Shown here: positions 18,001-27,041 of the stretch, in pieces
How the letters are laid out: every line of letters begins with the position of its first letter
Position numbering within the stretch: the stretch's first letter is position 1
IMG/VR virus record: IMGVR_UViG_3300017725_000018
Span: 1 to 40,523 of that record
Direction: 5' to 3' (one strand)
DNA: 40,523 nucleotides
Origin: a virus
Position numbers and translations under genes: made by a program
Notes under the pieces: model-generated
What the model saw: only the letters and a program-made list of their open reading frames with translations
What the model was told of the DNA's origin: nothing
The model's database searches: none

Positions 18001-21000
18001 ACCTTAATAGCATACACGGTAGTAGGAAGTTTGTCTGTTACACCAACTCCAGGAATATTTGTAGAACTAATCCCAATTGCCTGAGTTGTTCCTGCACCAG
18101 CGTGTTCATAAACTAATTCTTCTCCAGTGACAAAGAAGTGGTTTGGAACCTGAATCGTATCTTTAGCAACACTAACGACAGTGGATGCGCTACCAACAAA
18201 GTATCTTTCAAAAATTGGAAGTTGCTTATGAGTTAATTGGAACTCTCTCCTAACATCACTATCTGCTCCAGTGTAATCTCCATTTCCAGTTAAGATTGAT
18301 GAATTAGTAAGGTTAATTCTGGTATTAGTATTGTTAGTATCTATTAAACGAAGTGCGTTTTGAAAAACACGAACTTCAACATCTGCAGATGCAATTGGAG
18401 TAAATGTAAGTTCAGTATTGCTACCAGATAGTTGAGCATCAAAAGAACCAATACTAGATCCGGTTTCCAAATTACCAAACTCAGAAATATATGCATCTCT
18501 AGAATCGCTGACAAGAGTAATTTCAGAGATTTGATATTGAGAATTTGTCTTATCTTCAATAGTTGCGATATAGTATGCACAATCAAAGTCACCTGATGGA
18601 TATTGGGCAACTGATGTTGCTACTGGAGAAGATGTAGACGCAATAGATGTTATTCTGGAGTCTAATCGTGCAGTATCCATAGTATAAGTTCCGACACCAA
18701 CTGAAGCAGTATCTGCAATAGAAACCCTTATGGTATTGATATGGTGAGTAACACCAAGTGCAACGTTCGGAGTAAAATCAATATTAACATTAGAACCAGA
18801 TAAGTACGCACTATAAGTACCAATTCCTGCAGAAAGTGTTCCAGTATCTGATACTAATTGTCCATATTCAATAAGGTTTACTTCACTTCCATCGTGAATT
18901 ACTGTCAGTTCGTCAAACTCAAAGTAAGAACTATCATCTGCTGCATATTGGACCAACAATTTAGATGCTCTATATGTTGAAGCAATTCCAACAATTGTAG
19001 TTGCAGCACTGATTCCTGTAGTAACAGATGTTGTGCTACTAGCAACTTTAACAACATCTCCAAAATCAGTGCTACCAATACCCGCAAAAGTATCTTCAAG
19101 AGTATATGCAAGTGTACTTACATTATAATCATTTAATGAATACTTAGTTGGATAAAATAATAATTGACCTTCAGTTCCAATAATATTAAATTCAAAAGAA
19201 CCAAGGTTATCAAAGGTAGGAATATCTCCATATTCATTTGCATATGCAATTCCATTATCATCATGAATCAGAGTAACAATACTAAGTTGTTTTTCATCTG
19301 AAAATCTTACATCATCAATAAGTACAAAATACTTTTTAGATCTTGCAAGAGAAATGTCAAACAAATTGACGGTACTAAATCTTTCTGCTCTTGGAAGATC
19401 ATTAAACTGTGGACTTAAATCATCAATAGTAAGAACTCTGTTCCCAACAGATTCAATGTAATCTTGAAGTGTGCGACTGTTGAATACAATTTCATTTGAT
19501 GCAATAGTAGAATCAACATTTAAAGTCAATTCTGTTGCTAAGTCAAAATCGTTTACGCAGTTTAAATCAACTTCTGATATGAAATCTGCAATTCCAATGA
19601 AAGTCCCTTCATTTTGATTGGTGCTAATGCCAACATCATCAGGATCTTTAGATTCTACAATCAAGTCAGAGAACTTCTTAAATCCTGCAGTATGATTAAG
19701 AGAACTTACTGCATTATCCCACTTCGCATATTCAACTTTAGATTTCAATGCATATGAGAAGTACTGATAATAATCGTTATCATGCAATCGTTGAATGTTG
19801 TTATTGAGGAATCCAACTTCATTCAACCACCCTTTCTTGACCACAGAAGAATCGTCAACGTTATATAAGGAATTATACAGATTGACTGTCGCAATATTTG
19901 CTACAGATTTTGAAGAAGAACCAACAACATTCTCTCCAATCTTGAAGGCATTAATTGCAGACACCTTAAGGTGTCCAAGTCTTGGATTCCAAGAATTAAC
20001 AATACCAGAAGAAGATGGAGAAGTTATAGGTTCTCCTTTAAAGAACTCATTTGCACCTAAAGTAATGTCAAATATTGGGAAGTGTTTTGATGGAATTACC
20101 CTACCAACAGAATTTAATACATCATATGTGCCTGGAATTTCTCCACTAGCAAGGTACTCTGAAAGATTATATGTAATTGATCCATCTGCGCCACCAATGT
20201 TTGGATCCATTTGAGTAACATTGAATCGACTGTAGTTATATCGAGATGAATTATATCCTTTTACAGTATTTCCAACTCCAACACTAACGTTTTCAATTAA
20301 AACAGTTTCGCCAACAGCGAAGGGGAAGTCTGATAAACTACTATAACTAGAACCCAAAGAAACAGTAACATCTTTAGTTGCCGTATCAAATGTAATATTT
20401 TTAATTGAAACTCCGTTTGTATTATTAATTGGAATAATAGTTGGAGTAGTATCACTTAAAGAGAATGTGTTTCTAGAAATTGTAACAGTATCGTCTCCAA
20501 GTTCATAATTCAAATCAACATCAGAAACAACTTGATTTGTTGTACCATCAAGAACAACCAAGTCTGGAGCAAAGATATAGTTTTGACCAACAGAAGATAT
20601 ACCAATAGAAGCAAATCTATTATAAGGATCTATTATTAAAATCTGCGGAAGTTGTGCTTCAGGTCTTAACGTTTTATCTGCAGAGTATTCAAAACCAATG
20701 TCTTGAATATCAACTTTAGTGACCTTACCAATATCAAAACCTGCAGGGACAAGAATAGCATCTGTTCCTAATCCACTATTAATTTTTGAGATGTTTGGTA
20801 AAGAATGATAGTTTCTACCTCCAGAAACCATAGAAACTTCTGCAATTGAACCATAAGCAGTTGTAGAGTTTGTGCTATAAAATAATTCACCATCAGTAGG
20901 AAGATATTGATCTTCTGAAGGAGCACTGTAAATACTAAATGAGAACGTAGTAGATCCAATTCCACTTATATAATTTTGCTGCGTAAGGACATTGTTTACT

Positions 21001-24000
21001 ACAACTAATTCATTGTAGTTTTTGATATTATCTGAATCAGAAGTAATTTCTTTCTTAACTGCAGTGTTAAGAGTCAGATTGATTGGAACTGCTCCATAAT
21101 ATAAAACCTGCGGGAGATTTTCTGTAACCTTAATAGTTAGTTTTGCAAGGGTACTTAATCCAACAGAACCACTCTTAGTTACTTCAAAGTTTTCGGTAGC
21201 AGAAGAAGAATAGAATTGATTTTTAAGTTCTCTGTCCGAGAAAATTCCAAAGTCAAATGCTGAGTAAGATATTGAATTATTTGTAAATGAAAGAGAAGAA
21301 TCAGAAAGGTCAAACTCTAAAGTTTTATTTCTTTCTAAAATCAATGGTGGATTTATTTTTGAAATCGTTCCAGAAGAAGTTCCTGTAATATTGACAAAAA
21401 TTGGAGATATCTTCAGTACATCTGTTATACTTTTACATAACTTAATTTTGTCATTGCTTACAACAAAAACATAGTAGATTTCATTGTCTACAAGACCTGT
21501 AGCAGGAGTTGTAGAAGTATGAATTACTTTCTGCCCTCTAGACAAATTGTGATTCGCAATTGTTATAATATCAGTTGCAGTATCAACATCAGAAGCAGTA
21601 AAACTTCTAGGATCAATTACGAGTCTTCTGTGATAATCATTATATGCTACAGAAATAGTAGTTGTAATACCTGGAAGGACATTTAAAGACACATAATCAT
21701 TAAATTGAAGACCGTGAGTTGAACCGGTGGTTACGGTTGCACTGATCTTATTAACAGTAGCAGTTAAGATATTCTCTGGATTTGTTTTTAAACTATGCTT
21801 CTCTCCAGTTCCAATACCGGTGAAGAATAATGTATTAACATAAACTGAACTGTTGATACCAACAAAAGAACCAGTTGTACCAATACCAATTTTCGCAGTT
21901 GCAATTCCAATCAGATCATTAGATATTTTTCCTGCATATACTGTCTGACCATTTGTAAGACTGAAGATATCAATACCATCAGTGGATACACCGATAGAGT
22001 TTCCACTATTATTAAAATATGTTAAAGTATCTCCAGTTGTTAATTTGTGGTCTGGAAGATAAAATGCTTTAGTTGGAATGTTAATATTTGAGATTCCAGC
22101 GCCAGGATTAGCAAAAACTAAAGTTGAACCAATTCCAACTCCAGCAACCGTTCCTAAGCCAACGGTTTCTTGTGGATCGAAATATAATTCTCTGCTATAA
22201 TCAAACTTTGATTTATTGTCAACTAAGTAAATACCAGTTATTAACTTTCTTGGTTTTTCTTCTAGTAATGAAGAAGCAGTATGTGCGGAACCAACAGTTC
22301 CATCATATGCTCTTTCAACACGTATTCTAGATGATAACTTATCTACATTTAAGATTCTAACTTTTTCTGTACCAATTCCCAGAACATCATTTTCTCTAAA
22401 TCTTGGGAATGAAAGATCACCAGTTACATCAAAGTATGTCACTATTCCTGTAGAAGAAGTAGATTCAACATCTAGAGCAAGATTTAATGACTCTGTATGA
22501 ATTCCTACCAGGAAAAATCTATCTTCAATATTAGTTGATGATGTAGATACACCAGACAAAGATATTTTATCAAAGTTGGATAACCCATGAGGTGCAGTTG
22601 CAAAACCAATAAAACCGATTTGATTGGTCGATGGGAAAAACTCTACATTTGATACAGTAGACTTTGCAATACTTATATTATTGATTCTCTGTCCAGCTAT
22701 TTGAGATACCACTGCATTTGCGTCATATCCACCGGTATCTTGATTGTCAAATATAACTTTATCATTTACTTGGTAATTCTGACCACCACTGTTGATGCCA
22801 ACAAATAAAACCTTACCCTTTGTAGTGTTTTCTACAATAGTGTTCTGCTTTTGAATTTTATTGGAATCAACAACAAAATCATACTCAGTATTTGGATTCA
22901 ATACACCATATGGAGTAGTATTTCTGGACAGATTGGTTTCATTTAAATTAATATCATCTTGGTTTGACTTGTTATCATAGTTGTATGGGATAGGAGATGA
23001 TTTATATTTGTCTCCAATAAAATATGGGAACTCTGGTTTTCTATAATTCTTAAACTGTCCACTAGACTCTATAGCATTTATATTGATTGTAGTAAAATAC
23101 GCATAAACACCGTTAGGAAATTCTGGAGTCTTGCAAAATCTTCCATTATATTCATCAAGGTCCCCAGAACCATCATAAACATAATCATTAGTAAAGAATC
23201 CGTCGATATAGGTTACATTACCATTGGAGTCTAATGGATTTGGTCTATCAGTAGATGGCGATAATGTATATCCAGATTTTAGTAGTCTTGGAGTTCCTCC
23301 AGTTATCGTGCTATATCCATAAGGTCCATAGATTGGATTGCCATCATATGCATATCCAATAATTGGAGAGTGACTGTCTGATAATACTTCTTTTCCATTC
23401 TGAAGTCTAAGGTCGGTGATAAACGTTTCTTGACCGTTTACAATTTTGGTTCCTAAAATAGACCTTCTCAGTTTTCTTGGTGAATATATGTGAGTATATT
23501 GAAGTCCATAAGAAGAATTTGCTCCCTCAAAGATTACACCATCATCTTCAGATAGTTTATTATTGGAAATAAGTCTATCAAAAATATTAATATTCCATAC
23601 TTTTGGATTAAATCCAAACTGTGCATTCTTTCCAGCACTAATTACTTTAATTGTAGTATCTTTTTCTAAGTATGATCTGCCACCAGCAATTACTTTAACT
23701 TCCGTTATAACTCCACCGGAAATTACAGGAGTAAGAATTGCACCATTTCCAGTTCCACTTACTTCTAAAATTGGAGGAGCATTGTATGAACTACCAGAAT
23801 TAAAGATTAATACTTGAGTAATCTTTCCATCGTTGACAATTGCTTTTAGTTGAGCACCAGAACCACTATCCAAACTGAACGTTGGTTGTTTATTGTAATT
23901 TAAGATTTCAGAGGAACCATAACCAACACCACCATCTTCAACAAATACAGACTTAACTTCTCCTCTAAAGATAGGTTGAATCTCAGCGTTAAAGTTTTGT

Positions 24001-27000
24001 CCAGTGAGAGTAGATACTCCAATCTCACCTTTTACTTCTACTGTAATTGAAGGGTAGTTGAAAGATTGTGTTCCAGAACCAGAAGAAGTAAAGTTAATGT
24101 ACTCTGCATTTGCATAGTAAAATTCTGGTGCAGTTGAACCAACACCAACTTGAGAAAGTCTTACACTATTATTATCAATATTAGTTACATAATAAGACCC
24201 ATCAGTAAGTCCACCAATTGCAGTAGTTCCTGAAGTATACCTGATTAACTCACCACTCCTATAACCATGAGATTTTAATGTGATTATATTAGATGAAGTA
24301 TCAACACCAACAGATGTTACTGTGGTTTTTCTATTCTTATATCCACTACCTGGATTAACTACTGAAATAGAAGAAATAATACTCTTCTGATTTGCACATC
24401 TGAAAGAATGATTTCCTGCGCCATACCCAGTAAGATCAATTACGTTCGACACAGAAATTGCATCATCATAATTCTTATGAAGATTCACGGTATATGCGTC
24501 CTGAACAGATGCATAGTATTGTGCATCTGTAGACAATCCACCAACTGCAGTCTGTCCATCAGTTTTGTAGATTACTAACTCACCATCTCTAAATTTGTGA
24601 AATGATGAGAATTTAATAGTGTTGTTTGTTAAATTAACTAATCCAGCATCTTGAATAGAGTTAAAACTAACTGAATGTGAAATAGACTTAAGAATTGGTT
24701 TTGCAACCGCACCTTTACCACTTCCGCCACTAATTGTAACTATAGGATTTGAAACATAATCAAAACCAGGGTCTATAATGTTAATTCCATCCAAAGAACC
24801 TTCTATGCCACAGAAAGCAGAAAGACCTGCTCCTACGTCTCCTGTGGTCTGTAGAATGGGTGGATTGACTATATCATAATCCTCACCGTTTGAAAGGATA
24901 TCGACAGTCTGAATTGCACCGTAGAAAATAGAGTCTCTAGACTTATAGTTTAAAATCTCTACACCATTAACAAGAATACCCGTAGTTCCTGGAAGTGTTG
25001 TATGCTCTACACTATCAGTTACTGGATCTTGAATTTTTCTAATAAGTTTTTGAGTTTCTAACTCTTGATAAGCAAAATCAGTGTATCTTAAGATACTATT
25101 GGTCACCGTTCCAATAAGAGTTATATAAATGCCACTACTAATATTTGCTCTACTATTAGACAATCTAATAGTACTATTATCAATTCTTTTGACGAAATAT
25201 ACTCCTTCATCTATATTAAGAGTATTAGTAGAACTTTCTGGAATATAGGTTACTGAATCGCCAGTTTGAAATCCGTGGTTTGCAAATGTAATATCTAAAC
25301 CATTAAATGTTCCAGAGAACTTTACAGATCTATCAGTGATATCAAGGGGTTCATTCAGATAACTTGGGATAGATGAAGATGTAATATATAAGGATTCCTT
25401 ATCAGAGTAAACATTCTGAACGTTTGTGGAGTAGATGTCAGAAGTTGGATATACACTAGAGTCAGCCTTTGATATTAGTTTCTGAATATTTTGTACTGTT
25501 TGTGGTTGAATTTGTCCTTGGCCACCAACAATAATACTATTTTTGTTTAAAATGGAAATGACATTTGTTTCCTTTGTAGTTCCATCATTAAAAATTACAT
25601 TTGCAGAATTGCCAATAGAAAACCCATGCTCATCAATTGTGTTGATTCTGTATTTGAAGTTTACATTATCTACAACTGATACCGAATCTACAGTATACTT
25701 TGTTGCAATATTAAAGAACCAATCATTTCCGAAAGAAGAACTTAAAGTAATACCTAAATTCTTATTTTGTATTACGTCTCCTGGTTGGTAATAATAAGGA
25801 TTCGCGTAAAAATCTAAGTCAGAGATAACTCCAGTAACTCTAACTTTAACTTTTGAATCTTTATCATTCGGATCTGTCAATACATATGCAAATGCATCAA
25901 CTCTCACATTCTGCTTTGGTTCAATATCACGAGATATTCCACTACACTCATAAAATTGAGTTAGTGATTTTGACTTATATTCAATCTCAATAACATCGGT
26001 ATCAGAGTAATTAACAATTAAAGTTCCCGATGAAGGAAATCCAACAGTAGAATCTACATCAATAGTAGTGTCTCCTACCAATGTCTTCGTAATTACTTTA
26101 GTGTTTGCATGAATAGAGAACTTACCAAAGATAGAACCTTCAACATCAATGTCTTTGTCATAATCATAATCTAAACTTATGACATAATATGTTTTGCCGT
26201 CTCTTACAATTTCCTCAACTTTATTAATAGAACCACTTGCAGCAGGATATTCACTAGTTTCATCCTGGAAAAGAGTTCTATTTTCTAAATCATCTACACT
26301 ACCTTCTAATAATTCTACAACAAGGTCTCTAGAAACTCTATATTCTGCAGCCGAAGGAATAAAAAGATAGTCTCTCGGTTTGATGACTTCTACGTCTTCG
26401 CCATAAAGTGCTCTGAATAAAATTTCAAAAGATTGGTCTGCACCCTTTGAAGTATAAAAGTCGTTAGATTGCTTGAGAAAGATTCTTTCATTGAGACCAG
26501 TATATAACTCTCTATTTTCAAATCCTGGAGTTATTTGCTTTTTAACTTTAGTGAAGAACTGCTTTAAGAAAAGTACACTTAAATTAGTTACAGTGCTTCC
26601 AGATATGTGTTGATCAATATCGGTATCTTCAAATACTAACTCGTCAGGAGTGTTCGATCCTTGGTATGAAGTGACACCACTAAATCCACGAATACATCCA
26701 GTAAATGTGGTGGAAGTGATTCCAGTATATGTAATAATTTCAGAACCAATCTTAATCAATCCATAGGACTTTGGAAATCCATAAGTTGATTTAACGGTAA
26801 TTGTGTCATCAATAAAAGATACATCAGCACCCAAGGTCGTTGAATCAACAATGTTTGTTAAATTATCTACCTTTACATACTGATCGATATTCTGTAGAAT
26901 ATCTAAAGTTGAACCTTGACCCTCTAAAGAAAGGTAATATTGTGATAAAAACTCACTTACAAGAGGAAATTCTTCTCTTACAAACTCAGGAAGTTGATTT

Positions 27001-27038
27001 GCAACGATTGCACTAATCTTGATTCTAGTTTCTATCAT
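15066..27038 (-). CDS. gp7: giant baseplate wedge protein, gp7 homologue with YHYH-type domain, 3990 aa
   Basis: At nearly 12 kb this is the largest gene here. Residues 193-220 (DFYTSKGADQSFEILFRALY, then GEDVEVIK) align with the T4 gp7 segment DFYSTKGIEASYKFLFKVLY followed by NEEVEIEI. The preceding LPEFVREEFPLVSEFLSQYY resembles the T4 gp7 DSNFEAFCEAYIQYL region. T4 gp7 (1,032 aa) carries this core near its C-terminus; here it is N-terminal and followed by about 3,700 extra residues. The extension holds many GxGY repeats, IGxExxxYxG/RGxxGT modules, and a YHYH-type motif near residue 1225 (SPIIGYAYDGNPIYGPYGYS). No frameshift or stop was seen. It lies 3 nt downstream of gp6 and before gp8, the T4 order. 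gp7 forms the wedge core that recruits gp10 and gp8. Confidence 0.88.
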   Translation of the reverse strand: MIETRIKISAIVANQLPEFVREEFPLVSEFLSQYYLSLEGQGSTLDILQNIDQYVKVDNLTNIVDSTTLGADVSFIDDTITVKSTYGFPKSYGLIKIGSEIITYTGITSTTFTGCIRGFSGVTSYQGSNTPDELVFEDTDIDQHISGSTVTNLSVLFLKQFFTKVKKQITPGFENRELYTGLNERIFLKQSNDFYTSKGADQSFEILFRALYGEDVEVIKPRDYLFIPSAAEYRVSRDLVVELLEGSVDDLENRTLFQDETSEYPAASGSINKVEEIVRDGKTYYVISLDYDYDKDIDVEGSIFGKFSIHANTKVITKTLVGDTTIDVDSTVGFPSSGTLIVNYSDTDVIEIEYKSKSLTQFYECSGISRDIEPKQNVRVDAFAYVLTDPNDKDSKVKVRVTGVISDLDFYANPYYYQPGDVIQNKNLGITLSSSFGNDWFFNIATKYTVDSVSVVDNVNFKYRINTIDEHGFSIGNSANVIFNDGTTKETNVISILNKNSIIVGGQGQIQPQTVQNIQKLISKADSSVYPTSDIYSTNVQNVYSDKESLYITSSSIPSYLNEPLDITDRSVKFSGTFNGLDITFANHGFQTGDSVTYIPESSTNTLNIDEGVYFVKRIDNSTIRLSNSRANISSGIYITLIGTVTNSILRYTDFAYQELETQKLIRKIQDPVTDSVEHTTLPGTTGILVNGVEILNYKSRDSIFYGAIQTVDILSNGEDYDIVNPPILQTTGDVGAGLSAFCGIEGSLDGINIIDPGFDYVSNPIVTISGGSGKGAVAKPILKSISHSVSFNSIQDAGLVNLTNNTIKFSSFHKFRDGELVIYKTDGQTAVGGLSTDAQYYASVQDAYTVNLHKNYDDAISVSNVIDLTGYGAGNHSFRCANQKSIISSISVVNPGSGYKNRKTTVTSVGVDTSSNIITLKSHGYRSGELIRYTSGTTAIGGLTDGSYYVTNIDNNSVRLSQVGVGSTAPEFYYANAEYINFTSSGSGTQSFNYPSITVEVKGEIGVSTLTGQNFNAEIQPIFRGEVKSVFVEDGGVGYGSSEILNYNKQPTFSLDSGSGAQLKAIVNDGKITQVLIFNSGSSYNAPPILEVSGTGNGAILTPVISGGVITEVKVIAGGRSYLEKDTTIKVISAGKNAQFGFNPKVWNINIFDRLISNNKLSEDDGVIFEGANSSYGLQYTHIYSPRKLRRSILGTKIVNGQETFITDLRLQNGKEVLSDSHSPIIGYAYDGNPIYGPYGYSTITGGTPRLLKSGYTLSPSTDRPNPLDSNGNVTYIDGFFTNDYVYDGSGDLDEYNGRFCKTPEFPNGVYAYFTTININAIESSGQFKNYRKPEFPYFIGDKYKSSPIPYNYDNKSNQDDINLNETNLSRNTTPYGVLNPNTEYDFVVDSNKIQKQNTIVENTTKGKVLFVGINSGGQNYQVNDKVIFDNQDTGGYDANAVVSQIAGQRINNISIAKSTVSNVEFFPSTNQIGFIGFATAPHGLSNFDKISLSGVSTSSTNIEDRFFLVGIHTESLNLALDVESTSSTGIVTYFDVTGDLSFPRFRENDVLGIGTEKVRILNVDKLSSRIRVERAYDGTVGSAHTASSLLEEKPRKLITGIYLVDNKSKFDYSRELYFDPQETVGLGTVAGVGIGSTLVFANPGAGISNINIPTKAFYLPDHKLTTGDTLTYFNNSGNSIGVSTDGIDIFSLTNGQTVYAGKISNDLIGIATAKIGIGTTGSFVGINSSVYVNTLFFTGIGTGEKHSLKTNPENILTATVNKISATVTTGSTHGLQFNDYVSLNVLPGITTTISVAYNDYHRRLVIDPRSFTASDVDTATDIITIANHNLSRGQKVIHTSTTPATGLVDNEIYYVFVVSNDKIKLCKSITDVLKISPIFVNITGTSSGTISKINPPLILERNKTLEFDLSDSSLSFTNNSISYSAFDFGIFSDRELKNQFYSSSATENFEVTKSGSVGLSTLAKLTIKVTENLPQVLYYGAVPINLTLNTAVKKEITSDSDNIKNYNELVVVNNVLTQQNYISGIGSTTFSFSIYSAPSEDQYLPTDGELFYSTNSTTAYGSIAEVSMVSGGRNYHSLPNISKINSGLGTDAILVPAGFDIGKVTKVDIQDIGFEYSADKTLRPEAQLPQILIIDPYNRFASIGISSVGQNYIFAPDLVVLDGTTNQVVSDVDLNYELGDDTVTISRNTFSLSDTTPTIIPINNTNGVSIKNITFDTATKDVTVSLGSSYSSLSDFPFAVGETVLIENVSVGVGNTVKGYNSSRYNYSRFNVTQMDPNIGGADGSITYNLSEYLASGEIPGTYDVLNSVGRVIPSKHFPIFDITLGANEFFKGEPITSPSSSGIVNSWNPRLGHLKVSAINAFKIGENVVGSSSKSVANIATVNLYNSLYNVDDSSVVKKGWLNEVGFLNNNIQRLHDNDYYQYFSYALKSKVEYAKWDNAVSSLNHTAGFKKFSDLIVESKDPDDVGISTNQNEGTFIGIADFISEVDLNCVNDFDLATELTLNVDSTIASNEIVFNSRTLQDYIESVGNRVLTIDDLSPQFNDLPRAERFSTVNLFDISLARSKKYFVLIDDVRFSDEKQLSIVTLIHDDNGIAYANEYGDIPTFDNLGSFEFNIIGTEGQLLFYPTKYSLNDYNVSTLAYTLEDTFAGIGSTDFGDVVKVASSTTSVTTGISAATTIVGIASTYRASKLLVQYAADDSSYFEFDELTVIHDGSEVNLIEYGQLVSDTGTLSAGIGTYSAYLSGSNVNIDFTPNVALGVTHHINTIRVSIADTASVGVGTYTMDTARLDSRITSIASTSSPVATSVAQYPSGDFDCAYYIATIEDKTNSQYQISEITLVSDSRDAYISEFGNLETGSSIGSFDAQLSGSNTELTFTPIASADVEVRVFQNALRLIDTNNTNTRINLTNSSILTGNGDYTGADSDVRREFQLTHKQLPIFERYFVGSASTVVSVAKDTIQVPNHFFVTGEELVYEHAGAGTTQAIGISSTNIPGVGVTDKLPTTVYAIKVDDISIKLAGSAENALKTVPTSLDITSVGIGTSHSLTAKQQNSRIVLSIDNVIQSPIVSSAVTATLSQEFKVTENILTLSGITSIFSGNLLEIGNEVVRVEAVGVGSTNILRVRRKWMGTGISTHSSGELVTKVDGDYNIVDNKISFISPPKGLTPIGTTTGSPNDVDYVGIATHSTFSGRSFMRSGIPDTTTEPYAQNYIFDDVSSQFTGFATSFNLKSSGLDVTGFSTDNAIILVNQIFQGPQAIQKKGDYTLRENAGITSVNFTGTISSITSDINSANVPLGGVIVSVGSTEGFGYQPLVAAGGTATVSGLGTISSISIGNSGSGYRAGIQTVVNVGVATFSTGTPNIEFIGTAAISGGHIVSVAITNPGTGYTSTNPPLIIFDDPLSYSNIPLVYSSSSTSGLGSQATANIVVGQGSSIIEFSIENSGYGYGQGEILTASIGGLTGIPTNPTLSYEEFQLTIETTYSDSFSGWSIGNLLVIDNIDNLFDGSRKSFPIKVGLNQKTIRSSTGSLIDVEATLLIFVNDILQVPGQGYTFDGGSFINFTEAPKVGDTTKILFYQGSSSVDVLDVDILETIKKGDTVRLDDDDFTFQQKTRAVYNVNSADTIDTNLYAGPGITTDESYNRPVKWCRQTEDKFVNGEFVAKDRIIYEPLIHPNTRIIQSVGVGSTFIFVENVRTFFDNAKENTTDNKHIRITSQDVIVGASATAVVSGLGTISSISITGSGIGYTFTPSITIANPVGLGTTQRASADVTISGVGTVSAITVSSPGTGYTSTNPPVVLIEKSRTPVEEIKTVSYTGDFGIISGVSTTSVGVASTGIVFDLVIPSDSPFRDSNIVGTAITVSGIQTGYYFVTLKTNLGLGVTSLKQDNSVVGVGSTFLDNIYEVAAVSIAQTAVQGIGITYVAQVTVSVEDFNGLVGTGYSNFFGEYSWGRIAIPTRTDANVFTSYNNGLVGVSTSPIVERFDPLKYLNYN

Positions 27039-27041
27039 TTC

